Positions 1 to 6,036 of a DNA stretch of 16,029 bases are shown here, piece after piece (positions within the stretch are counted from its first letter, which is position 1; each line of letters starts with the position of its first letter). Below the pieces are notes generated by a model that had not been told where the DNA came from, searched no databases, and worked only from the letters and a program-made list of their open reading frames with translations. The translations under genes and the position numbers were made by a program. The DNA is from an uncultured Bacilli bacterium (GTDB lineage Bacteria; Bacillota_I; Bacilli_A; RF39; UBA660): the NCBI GenBank assembly GCA_947630885.1, contig CANRJI010000013.1:1-16029 (forward strand). Direction: 5' to 3'.

Positions 1-1174
1 CTTCCTCTCTCTGTGAACCACCCATAAGTTCTCCAGCACCAGGGACTTCTAAGTCAACAGCCGCTACTGTTTTACCATCCGTATTTTGTTTCATATAGAA
101 AGCTTTAATATCCTTTGGCCAATTCTTAATAAAAACCGGTCCTCCAAAATATTCCGTAATATATTTTTCATGTTCTCTTGCAATATCTTCACCATATTCT
201 GGCTCAAATTCCCATTTAACTTTTGCTTCTTTTAGAATTCTAATAACCTCTTCATGATCGACTCTCACAAATTTACTATTAACTAATTTATTTAGTTTAT
301 CAAGTAAACCTTTTTCCACAAAATTATTAAAGAATTCCATTTCACTAGAACAATTATCTAAAACATACTTAACAACATATTTAAGCATATCTTCCATAAT
401 ATCCATATCTTGTTCCAAATCACAAAAAGCAATTTCTGGTTCAATCATCCAAAATTCCGAAGCATGTGTTTTCGTATTCGAATTTTCCGCTCGAAAAGTA
501 GGACCAAAAGTATATACTTTTTTATATGCCATAGCAAAAGTTTCAGCCTCTAATTGCCCCGATACCGTAAGAGCTGTACGTTTTCCAAAAAAGTCTTTAT
601 CGTAATCAACCTTCCCTAAACTTGCTACCTTATCTAAATCGAGTGTTGTAACTTGAAACATTTGTCCTGCTCCTTCACAATCCGAAGAAGTAATAAGAGG
701 AGCATGAAAATATACATACCCATTTTCTTGAAAATATTTATGAATTGCATAAGCTGCTACACTTCTTACTCTAAAGACCGCTTTAAATAAATTTGTTCTT
801 GGTCTCAAATAAGCAATTTCTCTTAAAAACTCTCTCGTTGGCCTACCTTTAGCTTGAAGAGGATAATCGTCAGGGCAATCACCTTCTAAAGTAAAAGCAT
901 CCATAACAAGTTCAAACTCTTGTCCTTCTTTAGGTGACTTAACTAACTTACCTGTAACCGTTATTGCTGCTCCTAATTTAATTTTCGTTGCCTCTTCAAA
1001 ACAAATCAAATTGTCGTCATAAACAACTTGTAAATTTTTAAAACAAGTTCCATCAGATAAATCAATAAAGCCAAAATGTGCCTGCTTTCGATGGTTTCTT
1101 ACCCATCCACTTACCGTAATCACTTCATTAGTAAATTCTTCTTTTTTTTCATATAAATCTTTTATATCTAACAT
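1..1174 (-). CDS. asnS: Asparaginyl-tRNA synthetase, C-terminus cut by the window edge
   Basis: Class II aminoacyl-tRNA synthetase that charges tRNA-Asn with asparagine in the cytoplasm. I read 391 codons from the minus strand. The N-terminal OB-fold anticodon-binding domain (about residues 1-105) contains VSGWVRNHRK and FIDLSDG. The catalytic core follows, with motif 2 seen as FGPTFRAENS and then EFWMIEPE. The visible end is GAGELMGGSQREE, which in this family lies shortly before motif 3, so roughly 70 residues are missing. The length and the insertion after SSDCEGAGQMF fit the E. coli/clostridial AsnS type. The ATG at 1172-1174 follows an AGGAG site, 10 nt after the stop of the upstream XRE gene, so the two are probably co-transcribed. 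Identity is secure from the motifs; only the end is unseen. Confidence 0.95.
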   Translation of the reverse strand, partial: MLDIKDLYEKKEEFTNEVITVSGWVRNHRKQAHFGFIDLSDGTCFKNLQVVYDDNLICFEEATKIKLGAAITVTGKLVKSPKEGQEFELVMDAFTLEGDCPDDYPLQAKGRPTREFLREIAYLRPRTNLFKAVFRVRSVAAYAIHKYFQENGYVYFHAPLITSSDCEGAGQMFQVTTLDLDKVASLGKVDYDKDFFGKRTALTVSGQLEAETFAMAYKKVYTFGPTFRAENSNTKTHASEFWMIEPEIAFCDLEQDMDIMEDMLKYVVKYVLDNCSSEMEFFNNFVEKGLLDKLNKLVNSKFVRVDHEEVIRILKEAKVKWEFEPEYGEDIAREHEKYITEYFGGPVFIKNWPKDIKAFYMKQNTDGKTVAAVDLEVPGAGELMGGSQREE

Positions 1175-1184
1175 ATCGTCTCTC

Positions 1185-1538
1185 CTATTTCATAAGTCTT
1201 TTATTAATTATACTTGCAGATCTCTTAACATCTTTAAGTAATTTATTATAAAGATTAGGATAGTGTCTAAGTTCCAATATCAAATTGACATCTTCATAAG
1301 ACACCGAACCAATATATCTTTTATTTTCTTCATTCATAATTGGAACTTCTCTACCTAGTAAATAATCAGTTGTCGTTTCAAATACATCGGCTAGTTTAAC
1401 TAATTTTTCTAAATTAGGAATACGGCTTCCACTTTCATAGCCACATATTGAAACCTTTGTAACTCCAATAGCCATTCCCAAGTCTTGCTGTGAAAGACCT
1501 TTTTTTATTCTTAATTCTTTAACTCTCTTACCAATCAT
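1185..1538 (-). CDS. XRE-family helix-turn-helix regulator
   Basis: A 117-residue DNA-binding protein. Residues 1-60 form a Cro/C1-type HTH domain (RVKELRIKKGLSQQDLGMAI, then VTKVSICGYESG and the closing DYLLGR). After about residue 65 there is a short charged, probably helical tail of unknown role (about 50 residues) that may serve dimerisation. It has no protease or metal-binding signature. It lies directly upstream of asnS with a 10-nt gap, so its promoter probably also drives asnS. Two similar 15-bp inverted repeats flank its own promoter, the usual layout for an autoregulating XRE repressor. The ATG is preceded by a GGTGG-like sequence and, further up, AAGGAG. The fold is certain; the regulon is unknown. 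Confidence 0.9.
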   Translation of the reverse strand: MIGKRVKELRIKKGLSQQDLGMAIGVTKVSICGYESGSRIPNLEKLVKLADVFETTTDYLLGREVPIMNEENKRYIGSVSYEDVNLILELRHYPNLYNKLLKDVKRSASIINKRLMK

Positions 1539-1563
1539 ACTTCTTATCCCACCTTACAATTAG

Positions 1564-1578
1564 TTATCTCCTTGTTAA
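1564..1578. promoter_or_regulatory. Candidate operator O2 of the XRE gene
   Basis: The + strand reads TTATC-TCCTT-GTTAA, an imperfect inverted repeat with 5-nt arms and a 5-nt spacer (one mismatch). It has the same architecture as the perfect copy at 1617-1631. It lies just downstream of the predicted -10 box, over the expected transcription start, where a bound repressor would block initiation. Inference only; AT-rich sequence makes chance matches possible. Confidence 0.4.
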
Positions 1579-1584
1579 TATCAT

Positions 1585-1613
1585 TTTATAACAAAATTAC
1601 TTACTTGTATAGA
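1585..1613 (-). promoter_or_regulatory. Promoter of the XRE-asnS unit (extended -10)
   Basis: On the minus strand a TGT-TATAAA extended -10 (TATAAA at 1585-1590) lies 17 nt from a poor -35 hexamer, TCTATA (1608-1613). The extended -10 could compensate for the weak -35. It follows the ssb terminator, so this unit needs its own start. Confidence 0.55.
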
Positions 1614-1616
1614 TAA

Positions 1617-1631
1617 TTAACTAATTGTTAA
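1617..1631. promoter_or_regulatory. Candidate operator O1 of the XRE gene
   Basis: Perfect 15-bp inverted repeat TTAAC-TAATT-GTTAA immediately upstream of the predicted -35 of the XRE gene. With the similar site at 1564-1578 it brackets the promoter. This suits cooperative binding by a small HTH dimer, probably the adjacent XRE protein itself. Confidence 0.5.
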
Positions 1632-1640
1632 CTACAAATT

Positions 1641-1669
1641 TAAAAAAGAAACCATCTTTCAATGGTTTC
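1641..1669 (-). terminator. Rho-independent terminator after ssb
   Basis: On the minus strand GAAACCAT, a 6-nt loop and ATGGTTTC form a perfect 8-bp stem followed by six Ts. It begins 12 nt after the ssb stop codon and separates ssb from the XRE-asnS unit. Confidence 0.9.
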
Positions 1670-1680
1670 CTAGAATAACC

Positions 1681-2049
1681 CTATTCTTCTTTCTTTTCTT
1701 CTTCTGGATCATTATCTTTTTTGCGAGTTGGACTTGAAGTCAAAAAAGTAACTCTTTCCGCTACTATTTCCGTCTTTCTTCTTCTTTGACCTTCAGGTGT
1801 TTCAATAATTCTCGATTGAACACGGCCCTTCACACCAATCATATCGCCAGTCTTACAATATTCACTTGTCGATTCCGCTACCGAAGACCAAAGTGTACAA
1901 TCTAAAAAATCTGTGTCATATTCTCCATTAACATTCTTATAATTTCTCGGAACGGCTAACGTTAACGTTGCATACTTTCTTCCATTTTCTAAGACTTTTG
2001 TTTCAGGTGCTCTAGCAATTCTTCCAACCAAAACAATTTGATTAACCAT
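1681..2049 (-). CDS. ssb: Single-stranded DNA-binding protein, short form
   Basis: A 122-residue SSB that coats single-stranded DNA during replication, repair and recombination. Residues 1-105 are the OB fold: MVNQIVLVGRIARAPE, then FLDCTLWSSVAES with the conserved aromatic W54, and GVKGRVQSR. The tail is only about 17 residues, acidic and lysine-rich (DPEEEKKEE). It lacks the usual C-terminal tip (DDDIPF type) through which SSB recruits repair and replication proteins, and it is much shorter than the roughly 170-residue housekeeping SsbA of Bacillus. It is nearer the short SsbB (YwpH) type linked to competence, although family assignment on length alone is weak. It stands alone with its own promoter, a strong AAGGAGG site 7 nt before the ATG, and a terminator. 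It is not grouped with rpsF and rpsR, the usual partners of the essential ssb. Confidence 0.93.
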   Translation of the reverse strand: MVNQIVLVGRIARAPETKVLENGRKYATLTLAVPRNYKNVNGEYDTDFLDCTLWSSVAESTSEYCKTGDMIGVKGRVQSRIIETPEGQRRRKTEIVAERVTFLTSSPTRKKDNDPEEEKKEE

Positions 2050-2070
2050 AATAAACCTCCTTTCGAAGGC

Positions 2071-2100
2071 ACTATAGCATAATCAACCGGCTAATAGCAA
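2071..2100 (-). promoter_or_regulatory. Promoter of ssb
   Basis: On the minus strand TTGCTA (2095-2100), an 18-nt spacer and TATAGT (2071-2076) preceded by TGC, giving an extended -10. It leaves a leader of about 15-20 nt that contains the strong Shine-Dalgarno sequence. Confidence 0.6.
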
Positions 2101-2138
2101 AACTATCAAAAATCATTTTTAGCACATATATAAACCAC

Positions 2139-2173
2139 AAAAAAAGTCTTTAAAAACTTTAAAAGACTTTTTT
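2139..2173 (-). terminator. Terminator after the amidase gene
   Basis: AAAAAAGTCTTT (2140-2151) and AAAGACTTTTTT (2162-2173) form a 12-bp AT-rich stem with a 10-nt loop, followed on the minus strand by a run of Ts. It ends the sufB-amidase transcript about 65 nt past the stop codon. The same stem could act in both directions. The remainder of the 187-nt gap holds only the ssb promoter and AT-rich sequence. Confidence 0.8.
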
Positions 2174-2236
2174 AAGCACTTTTTATTTTCAAATTTTTCT
2201 TTTTGTTAAATTTATAATTTTACACAAATTTGACAC

Positions 2237-3514
2237 TTATTTATAAATCTCTTTAACAATTGTATCCGCTACTGCTTTAGCAATCGAATCAGGATTATTA
2301 ACTAAAATCTGTAAATCACTATCATTAGATAAATAACATAATTCAAGTAAATAAGATTCATTAGCAACATTACTATTATAATAAGGATTACTTCCAACTT
2401 TAGCATCATTAATATCTGATACATAAGCTCCTGTCATAAATCCTCCCGTCTCCCTAACCATATAATAGTAATTTGATTTTGTCGTTATATTAAATGGTTT
2501 ATACCCTTTACTTTCATATTCTTCATTCGAGGACTCTATTTCACTTTCTGTAAAGTTACGTGTATAAATGCCATTAAAAACACGATATAGTTTATTCGTC
2601 GAATAACTAAGATCTGTATTTTTTTCTAAATTTTCCGCAAGTGACTTCGCTAAATCATAATCAATATTATCTGCAGTATATATTTCAAAGCCCTTAACAC
2701 CGCCATAAGTATTCTTATTAATATGAATGGAAAAAGTATACTTTGATTTTACTTCATTTGGAATAACTGCTCTTCCATGTGTTCCATATTCATCTAATAA
2801 ATCATTTGTTGTCAAATCTCCTTTTTCGTGCGTAAATTTAACTTTTATATTATCAGCTTCCAAATATTCTCTTATTTTACTACTAATTATCATCGTAAAA
2901 TCCGATTCTTTATAAGAACCACTACTTCCGCCACCATCCATGCCACCATGTCCTGGATCAATTGTGACGTCATAAACTTTTTTATTATTATTTTTACTAA
3001 TATCAAAAGCCATTGTCTGATAATCATTATTAGAATCAATTAATATCTGATTATCATATTTTGATAACGTATAATACGTAGCTTCTTTATATTCCGTCTT
3101 ATTATCTAAAACATAATATTTAAATATTTCCTTATCTTCTTCATCTACATATTGAAGTTTCAAAAATAAATAATATTTCCCTCTGGCTAAATCATCTAAA
3201 AATAATCCATCATTTATATGTTCTGATAAATAAAAGTCTATTTTATTTCCATCATTTTCTGATATAATCGGAATTATCTTTTCTTCTTCACCATATAAAC
3301 TTAAACTAACATCTTGATAATTCATATCACTAATCGTTAAACTACCTGTCATATTGAAATGATTACCATAAATATAATACTCATCAATTAGTGCCTTTTC
3401 TTCTTCGACAGCAACTTTCTTAACACCCGAAGAATTACTATAAATAAAATAGCCTAAAAAACCTAATCCACAAAGTACTACAATAATTAATATAACTTTA
3501 ACTATGTTCTTCAT
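2237..3514 (-). CDS. Membrane-anchored N-acetylmuramoyl-L-alanine amidase (Amidase_3)
   Basis: A zinc amidase that cuts the bond between N-acetylmuramic acid and L-alanine in peptidoglycan, acting outside the membrane. It has 425 residues. Residues 4-25 are a membrane anchor. Residues 45-175 form an unassigned, probably beta-rich region. The Amidase_3 domain runs from about 181 to the end: DPGHGG with zinc ligand H189, E203 in YKESDF, H264 in FSIHINK, and catalytic E391 in LLELCYLSN, so all key residues are present. A loop of about 80 residues before the last strand (about 300-380) is larger than in LytC-like enzymes. The ATG lies inside the last codons of sufB (17-bp overlap) behind GGAGG, so it is translated from the sufB message. 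There is no SH3, SPOR or LysM cell-wall-binding domain. CwlD-like sporulation use or general wall turnover are both possible. Confidence 0.9.
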   Translation of the reverse strand: MKNIVKVILIIVVLCGLGFLGYFIYSNSSGVKKVAVEEEKALIDEYYIYGNHFNMTGSLTISDMNYQDVSLSLYGEEEKIIPIISENDGNKIDFYLSEHINDGLFLDDLARGKYYLFLKLQYVDEEDKEIFKYYVLDNKTEYKEATYYTLSKYDNQILIDSNNDYQTMAFDISKNNNKKVYDVTIDPGHGGMDGGGSSGSYKESDFTMIISSKIREYLEADNIKVKFTHEKGDLTTNDLLDEYGTHGRAVIPNEVKSKYTFSIHINKNTYGGVKGFEIYTADNIDYDLAKSLAENLEKNTDLSYSTNKLYRVFNGIYTRNFTESEIESSNEEYESKGYKPFNITTKSNYYYMVRETGGFMTGAYVSDINDAKVGSNPYYNSNVANESYLLELCYLSNDSDLQILVNNPDSIAKAVADTIVKEIYK

Positions 3515-4823
3515 TCTTTCCTCCCATATTAAATGCTAGCAATCTATTTAATTCAACAGCATATTCCATTGGCAATTCTTCTCTAAAAGCATTAATAAAT
3601 CCCATTATAATTAGTTCTTTTGCCGCTTCTTCACTAATACCACGTGACATCAAATAAAAAAGTTTATCTTCGGAAATTTTTGACACCGTCGCCTCATGCT
3701 CTAAAAGAGATGAATTATTATTGACAATATTTGTCGGAATCGTATCACTTTTCGATACCTCATCGAGTATCAGTGTATCGCACTTAACTGAAGCTTTCGA
3801 ATTTATTGCTTTTCTCGTAATTTTAACTTCACCTCGGTAAGTAGCATTTCCTCCTAAAGAAGCAATACTTTTAGAAACAATATTACTCTTTGTATTCTTT
3901 CCCAAATGAATCATCTTAGCACCACTATCCTGTGTCTGACCTTTAGATGCTGCCGCAACTGTTATGCAACTTCCTCTTGCGTAATCACCTTTAAGTATAC
4001 AACAAGGATACTTCATATTAACTTTCGAACCAATATTTCCATCGATCCATTCCATCAAGCCATTTTCTCCGACAATGGCTCTCTTCGTAACCAAATTATA
4101 CACGTCTGTCGACCAATTCTGAATTGTCGTATAACGACATTTAGCATTTTTTCCAACAAATATTTCAACTACCGCAGCATGAAGTGAATCTTCTGTATAA
4201 GTAGGAGCAGTACAACCTTCAATATAATGTAATGAACTATTATCATCGACAATAATCAAAGTCCTTTCAAATTGTCCCATATTTCTGCTATTAATGCGAA
4301 AATAACTTTGAAGTGGCCTATCTAATTTCGTATTTGGAGGAATATAAATAAATGTCCCTCCTGACCATACAGCACCATTTAAAGCTGTAAATTTATTTTC
4401 ACTATATTTAACTAAAGTATTAAAATATTTCTTAAATAATTCAGGATATTTTTTCAAAGCTGTATCCGTATCTAAAAAGATAACCTTCTTTTCTTTTAAC
4501 TCTTTATTCATATTATGATAAATAACTTCACTATCATATTGTGCCCCAACACCATCTAAAAAATTCTTTTCTGCTGATATTACTCCTAAATCATCAAATA
4601 AATTTCTAACACCACAAGAAAGATTATTCCAATTATCTGTCAAATTTTCTTCTCTTTCTTTATAATAATTAATACTATCATAATCAATATCAAGTTTAGG
4701 ACCAAAAGACGGATTAGAGCTTTTTTCAAAAGATTCCAAAGCCTTAAGCCTAAATTCTAGCATCCAATTAGGTTCATTCTTAATCTTCGATATTTTTTTA
4801 ATAACATCACTATTTAGTTTCAT
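3498..4823 (-). CDS. sufB: Iron-sulfur cluster assembly scaffold SufB
   Basis: Scaffold subunit of the SUF system; in other bacteria SufB works with SufC and SufD to build Fe-S clusters from SufS-derived sulfur. The protein is 441 residues from the ATG at 4821-4823. That start has AAGGTG 6 nt upstream, whereas the GTG three codons earlier overlaps the ribosome site. Family hallmarks are visible: WSGGTFIYIPP, YIEGCTAP, SLHAAVVEIFV, TVAAASKGQTQDSGAKMIHLG, the conserved VKCDTLIL cysteine (equivalent to E. coli C405) and LEHEATVSKI near the C-terminus, which holds the conserved His/Glu pair. SufB is usually the last gene of sufCDSUB; here sufC, sufD, sufS and sufU are not in the window. Instead it is the first gene of a two-gene unit with the amidase. 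Confidence 0.93.
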   Translation of the reverse strand: MKLNSDVIKKISKIKNEPNWMLEFRLKALESFEKSSNPSFGPKLDIDYDSINYYKEREENLTDNWNNLSCGVRNLFDDLGVISAEKNFLDGVGAQYDSEVIYHNMNKELKEKKVIFLDTDTALKKYPELFKKYFNTLVKYSENKFTALNGAVWSGGTFIYIPPNTKLDRPLQSYFRINSRNMGQFERTLIIVDDNSSLHYIEGCTAPTYTEDSLHAAVVEIFVGKNAKCRYTTIQNWSTDVYNLVTKRAIVGENGLMEWIDGNIGSKVNMKYPCCILKGDYARGSCITVAAASKGQTQDSGAKMIHLGKNTKSNIVSKSIASLGGNATYRGEVKITRKAINSKASVKCDTLILDEVSKSDTIPTNIVNNNSSLLEHEATVSKISEDKLFYLMSRGISEEAAKELIIMGFINAFREELPMEYAVELNRLLAFNMGGKNEEHS

Positions 4824-4829
4824 GAGGAT

Positions 4830-4835
4830 CACCTT
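4830..4835 (-). promoter_or_regulatory. Ribosome binding site that fixes the sufB start
   Basis: AAGGTG on the minus strand, 6 nt before the ATG at 4823. It overlaps the alternative in-frame GTG at 4830-4832, so the longer reading is unlikely. Confidence 0.75.
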
Positions 4836-4846
4836 ATTACAACCTT

Positions 4847-4875
4847 ATTATATCTAAAAATTGCTTATAAGTAAA
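4847..4875 (-). promoter_or_regulatory. Promoter of sufB-amidase
   Basis: On the minus strand TTTACT (4870-4875), a 17-nt spacer and a perfect TATAAT (4847-4852). The -35 begins within 2 nt of the T-tract of the upstream terminator, a very compact junction. Confidence 0.75.
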
Positions 4876-4876
4876 G

Positions 4877-4907
4877 AAAAAACCATCCATTTACAAGTAA
4901 TAGACAG
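4877..4907 (-). terminator. Terminator after yunB, with G-U pairs
   Basis: On the minus strand CTGTCTATT, a 7-nt loop and AATGGATGG pair over 9 positions, several of them G-U, followed by TTTTTTCTTT. It lies 5 nt past the yunB stop and directly before the sufB promoter. The wobble pairs make it weaker than its neighbours. Confidence 0.6.
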
Positions 4908-4912
4908 CCTCT

Positions 4913-5653
4913 TTATTCATTAATTATATTTGATTTTGTCGAAAAACCATTCATATAATAATCAGGTATTTTTCCTTGGATTACCTTCATTGCAATTGGT
5001 ACACTAGCATCGATAGTAACTTCATCACTAATAATTGGAAGAATAACTCTCGCACTTACTTCAACATCAATATATAACTTTATTAGAGCATTATTTATTC
5101 CATATTCAGTAACATCAGTACTAAATCCCGTCGATACATCACTTGTAATTGATAACTTTACTGGTATTTTTGGCCCCAAATTAGAAAGAAGAGCAATATT
5201 TGAAGCTACACCAGTGGGAATTTCAAGTATTATTCCCTTTTCAAGTAGCGAAGTATCATATGCTGCTAAACTATTATCAGGAAGTTCTAACATATCAATT
5301 TTTCCTTCCTCAATAGCTCTAAGATTAATTTCGATAAGATTAGTTATCACACTAAGTGCTTCTGATGTCCTCTTAGGATTAAAATCAATTAAAATAATCT
5401 CTCCATCTTTATTATATGTAATATCAAAAACATCATCTGTATCTACATTATTAATTTGTTTAATAACTGCCTTATTAATAACTAATACAACAAGTTTTTT
5501 TACTTCACCTTCCGCATAATTCATAATAAGAGGTACCGATTTATTAGAATAATAACCAATTGCTATCAAAGCCATTATAACAACTAAAGTAAATATCAGT
5601 AATACAAAAGAAAATTTATGACTTTTTTTCTTCCTTTTTAATATCATTTTCAT
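4913..5653 (-). CDS. yunB: Sporulation protein YunB family
   Basis: A 246-residue protein with a basic N-terminus, one membrane segment (about 14-34) and an exported remainder. The C-terminal part (about 138-236) has the signature of the YunB family: IPTGVASN, LSNLGPKIPVKL, TEYGINNALIKLYIDVEVS and IAMKVIQGKIPDYY. In B. subtilis yunB is a sporulation gene expressed in the mother cell; its molecular role is not established. The gene lies 15 nt after the rhodanese gene and probably shares its promoter. No Shine-Dalgarno sequence precedes the ATG at 5653 or the alternative ATG at 5647, so expression may be weak or coupled to the rhodanese gene. No sigma-E-like promoter was seen. Family call is confident; whether the host forms spores cannot be told from this gene alone. 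Confidence 0.88.
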   Translation of the reverse strand: MKMILKRKKKSHKFSFVLLIFTLVVIMALIAIGYYSNKSVPLIMNYAEGEVKKLVVLVINKAVIKQINNVDTDDVFDITYNKDGEIILIDFNPKRTSEALSVITNLIEINLRAIEEGKIDMLELPDNSLAAYDTSLLEKGIILEIPTGVASNIALLSNLGPKIPVKLSITSDVSTGFSTDVTEYGINNALIKLYIDVEVSARVILPIISDEVTIDASVPIAMKVIQGKIPDYYMNGFSTKSNIINE

Positions 5654-5668
5654 ATTAAAATATATGTT

Positions 5669-5944
5669 TTATTTAAAAATATTAAAACCACCCTCAATTG
5701 ACTTTGTATTATACCCAAATAAATTAAGTCTTTTACTTATCTCAAAACTTTGCTTTCCTTCATCACAATAAAGATAATATATATTATTTTTATTTAAATA
5801 ATGTGAATAATTATTTAACAAATTATAATAAGGTATATTAATAGCATTCTTTATATGCGAAATATTATATGAATAATTATCTCTAATATCAATAATAATT
5901 GGATCAGGTATTCTCTTAAGCTCTTCAAAAGAAATCGTATTCAT
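5669..5944 (-). CDS. Single-domain rhodanese-like protein
   Basis: A 91-residue cytoplasmic protein consisting of one rhodanese domain: IIIDIRDNYSYNISHIKNAINIPYYN, then the active loop YCDEGKQS with the presumed catalytic C60, and IEGGF near the end. Such proteins carry sulfane sulfur as a persulfide on the loop cysteine, often as donors or in sulfide detoxification. The loop keeps the C-x-x-G-x-x-S form, with Lys and Gln where many have Tyr and Arg. Start: the ATG at 5942-5944 has AGAGGTG 5 nt upstream; an in-frame ATG six codons earlier has no such site. It is followed after 24 nt by yunB. Proximity to sufB suggests, but does not prove, a role in sulfur supply. Its promoter is overlain by a striking palindrome. 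Confidence 0.87.
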   Translation of the reverse strand: MNTISFEELKRIPDPIIIDIRDNYSYNISHIKNAINIPYYNLLNNYSHYLNKNNIYYLYCDEGKQSFEISKRLNLFGYNTKSIEGGFNIFK

Positions 5945-5949
5945 ACTTA

Positions 5950-5956
5950 CACCTCT
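5950..5956 (-). promoter_or_regulatory. Ribosome binding site that fixes the rhodanese start
   Basis: AGAGGTG on the minus strand, 5 nt before the ATG at 5944. It lies inside the longer alternative reading from 5962, making the shorter start the better choice. Confidence 0.7.
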
Positions 5957-5976
5957 CACCATAATATATTAAGGTG
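5957..5976. promoter_or_regulatory. 20-bp palindrome over the rhodanese-yunB promoter
   Basis: The + strand reads CACC-A-TAATATATTA-A-GGTG: a perfect 10-bp central palindrome and matching outer CACC/GGTG arms, broken only by one symmetric A/A pair. It covers the predicted -10 box and transcription start, so a repressor bound here would exclude RNA polymerase. It does not match Fur, PerR, Rex or LexA sites that I know. The cognate regulator is unknown. Confidence 0.55.
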
Positions 5977-5991
5977 TAAATAAAATGCAAA
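5963..5991 (-). promoter_or_regulatory. Promoter of rhodanese-yunB
   Basis: On the minus strand TTTGCA (5986-5991), a 17-nt spacer and TATATT (5963-5968). It follows the virD4 terminator directly, and its -10 lies inside the 20-bp palindrome. Confidence 0.5.
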
Positions 5992-6003
5992 GTTCATAAA
6001 CAC

Positions 6004-6032
6004 AAAAAAACGTAATTATTATTTACGTTTTT
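6004..6032 (-). terminator. Terminator after virD4
   Basis: AAAAACGTAA and TTACGTTTTT form a perfect 10-bp stem with a 7-nt loop, and the minus strand continues in a T run. It starts 5 nt past the virD4 stop and closes the secretion cluster. Confidence 0.88.
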
Positions 6033-6036
6033 CACA

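Noticed and set aside
1960..1975. Repeated CTAACGTTAACGTT motif resembling the XRE half-sites
   Set aside because: It lies within ssb codons for conserved OB-fold residues (LTLAVP), far from a promoter; the match is probably coincidental.
2059..2069. Small hairpin CCTT-CGA-AAGG covering part of the ssb ribosome site
   Set aside because: A 4-bp stem with a 3-nt loop is too weak to claim regulation, and no riboswitch-like structure fits in the short leader.
2727..3043. Plus-strand open frames inside the amidase gene and similar plus-strand frames across the window
   Set aside because: They lie antisense to genes with clear family motifs, lack ribosome sites and promoters, and have no recognisable domain; they are shadows of the AT-rich coding strand.
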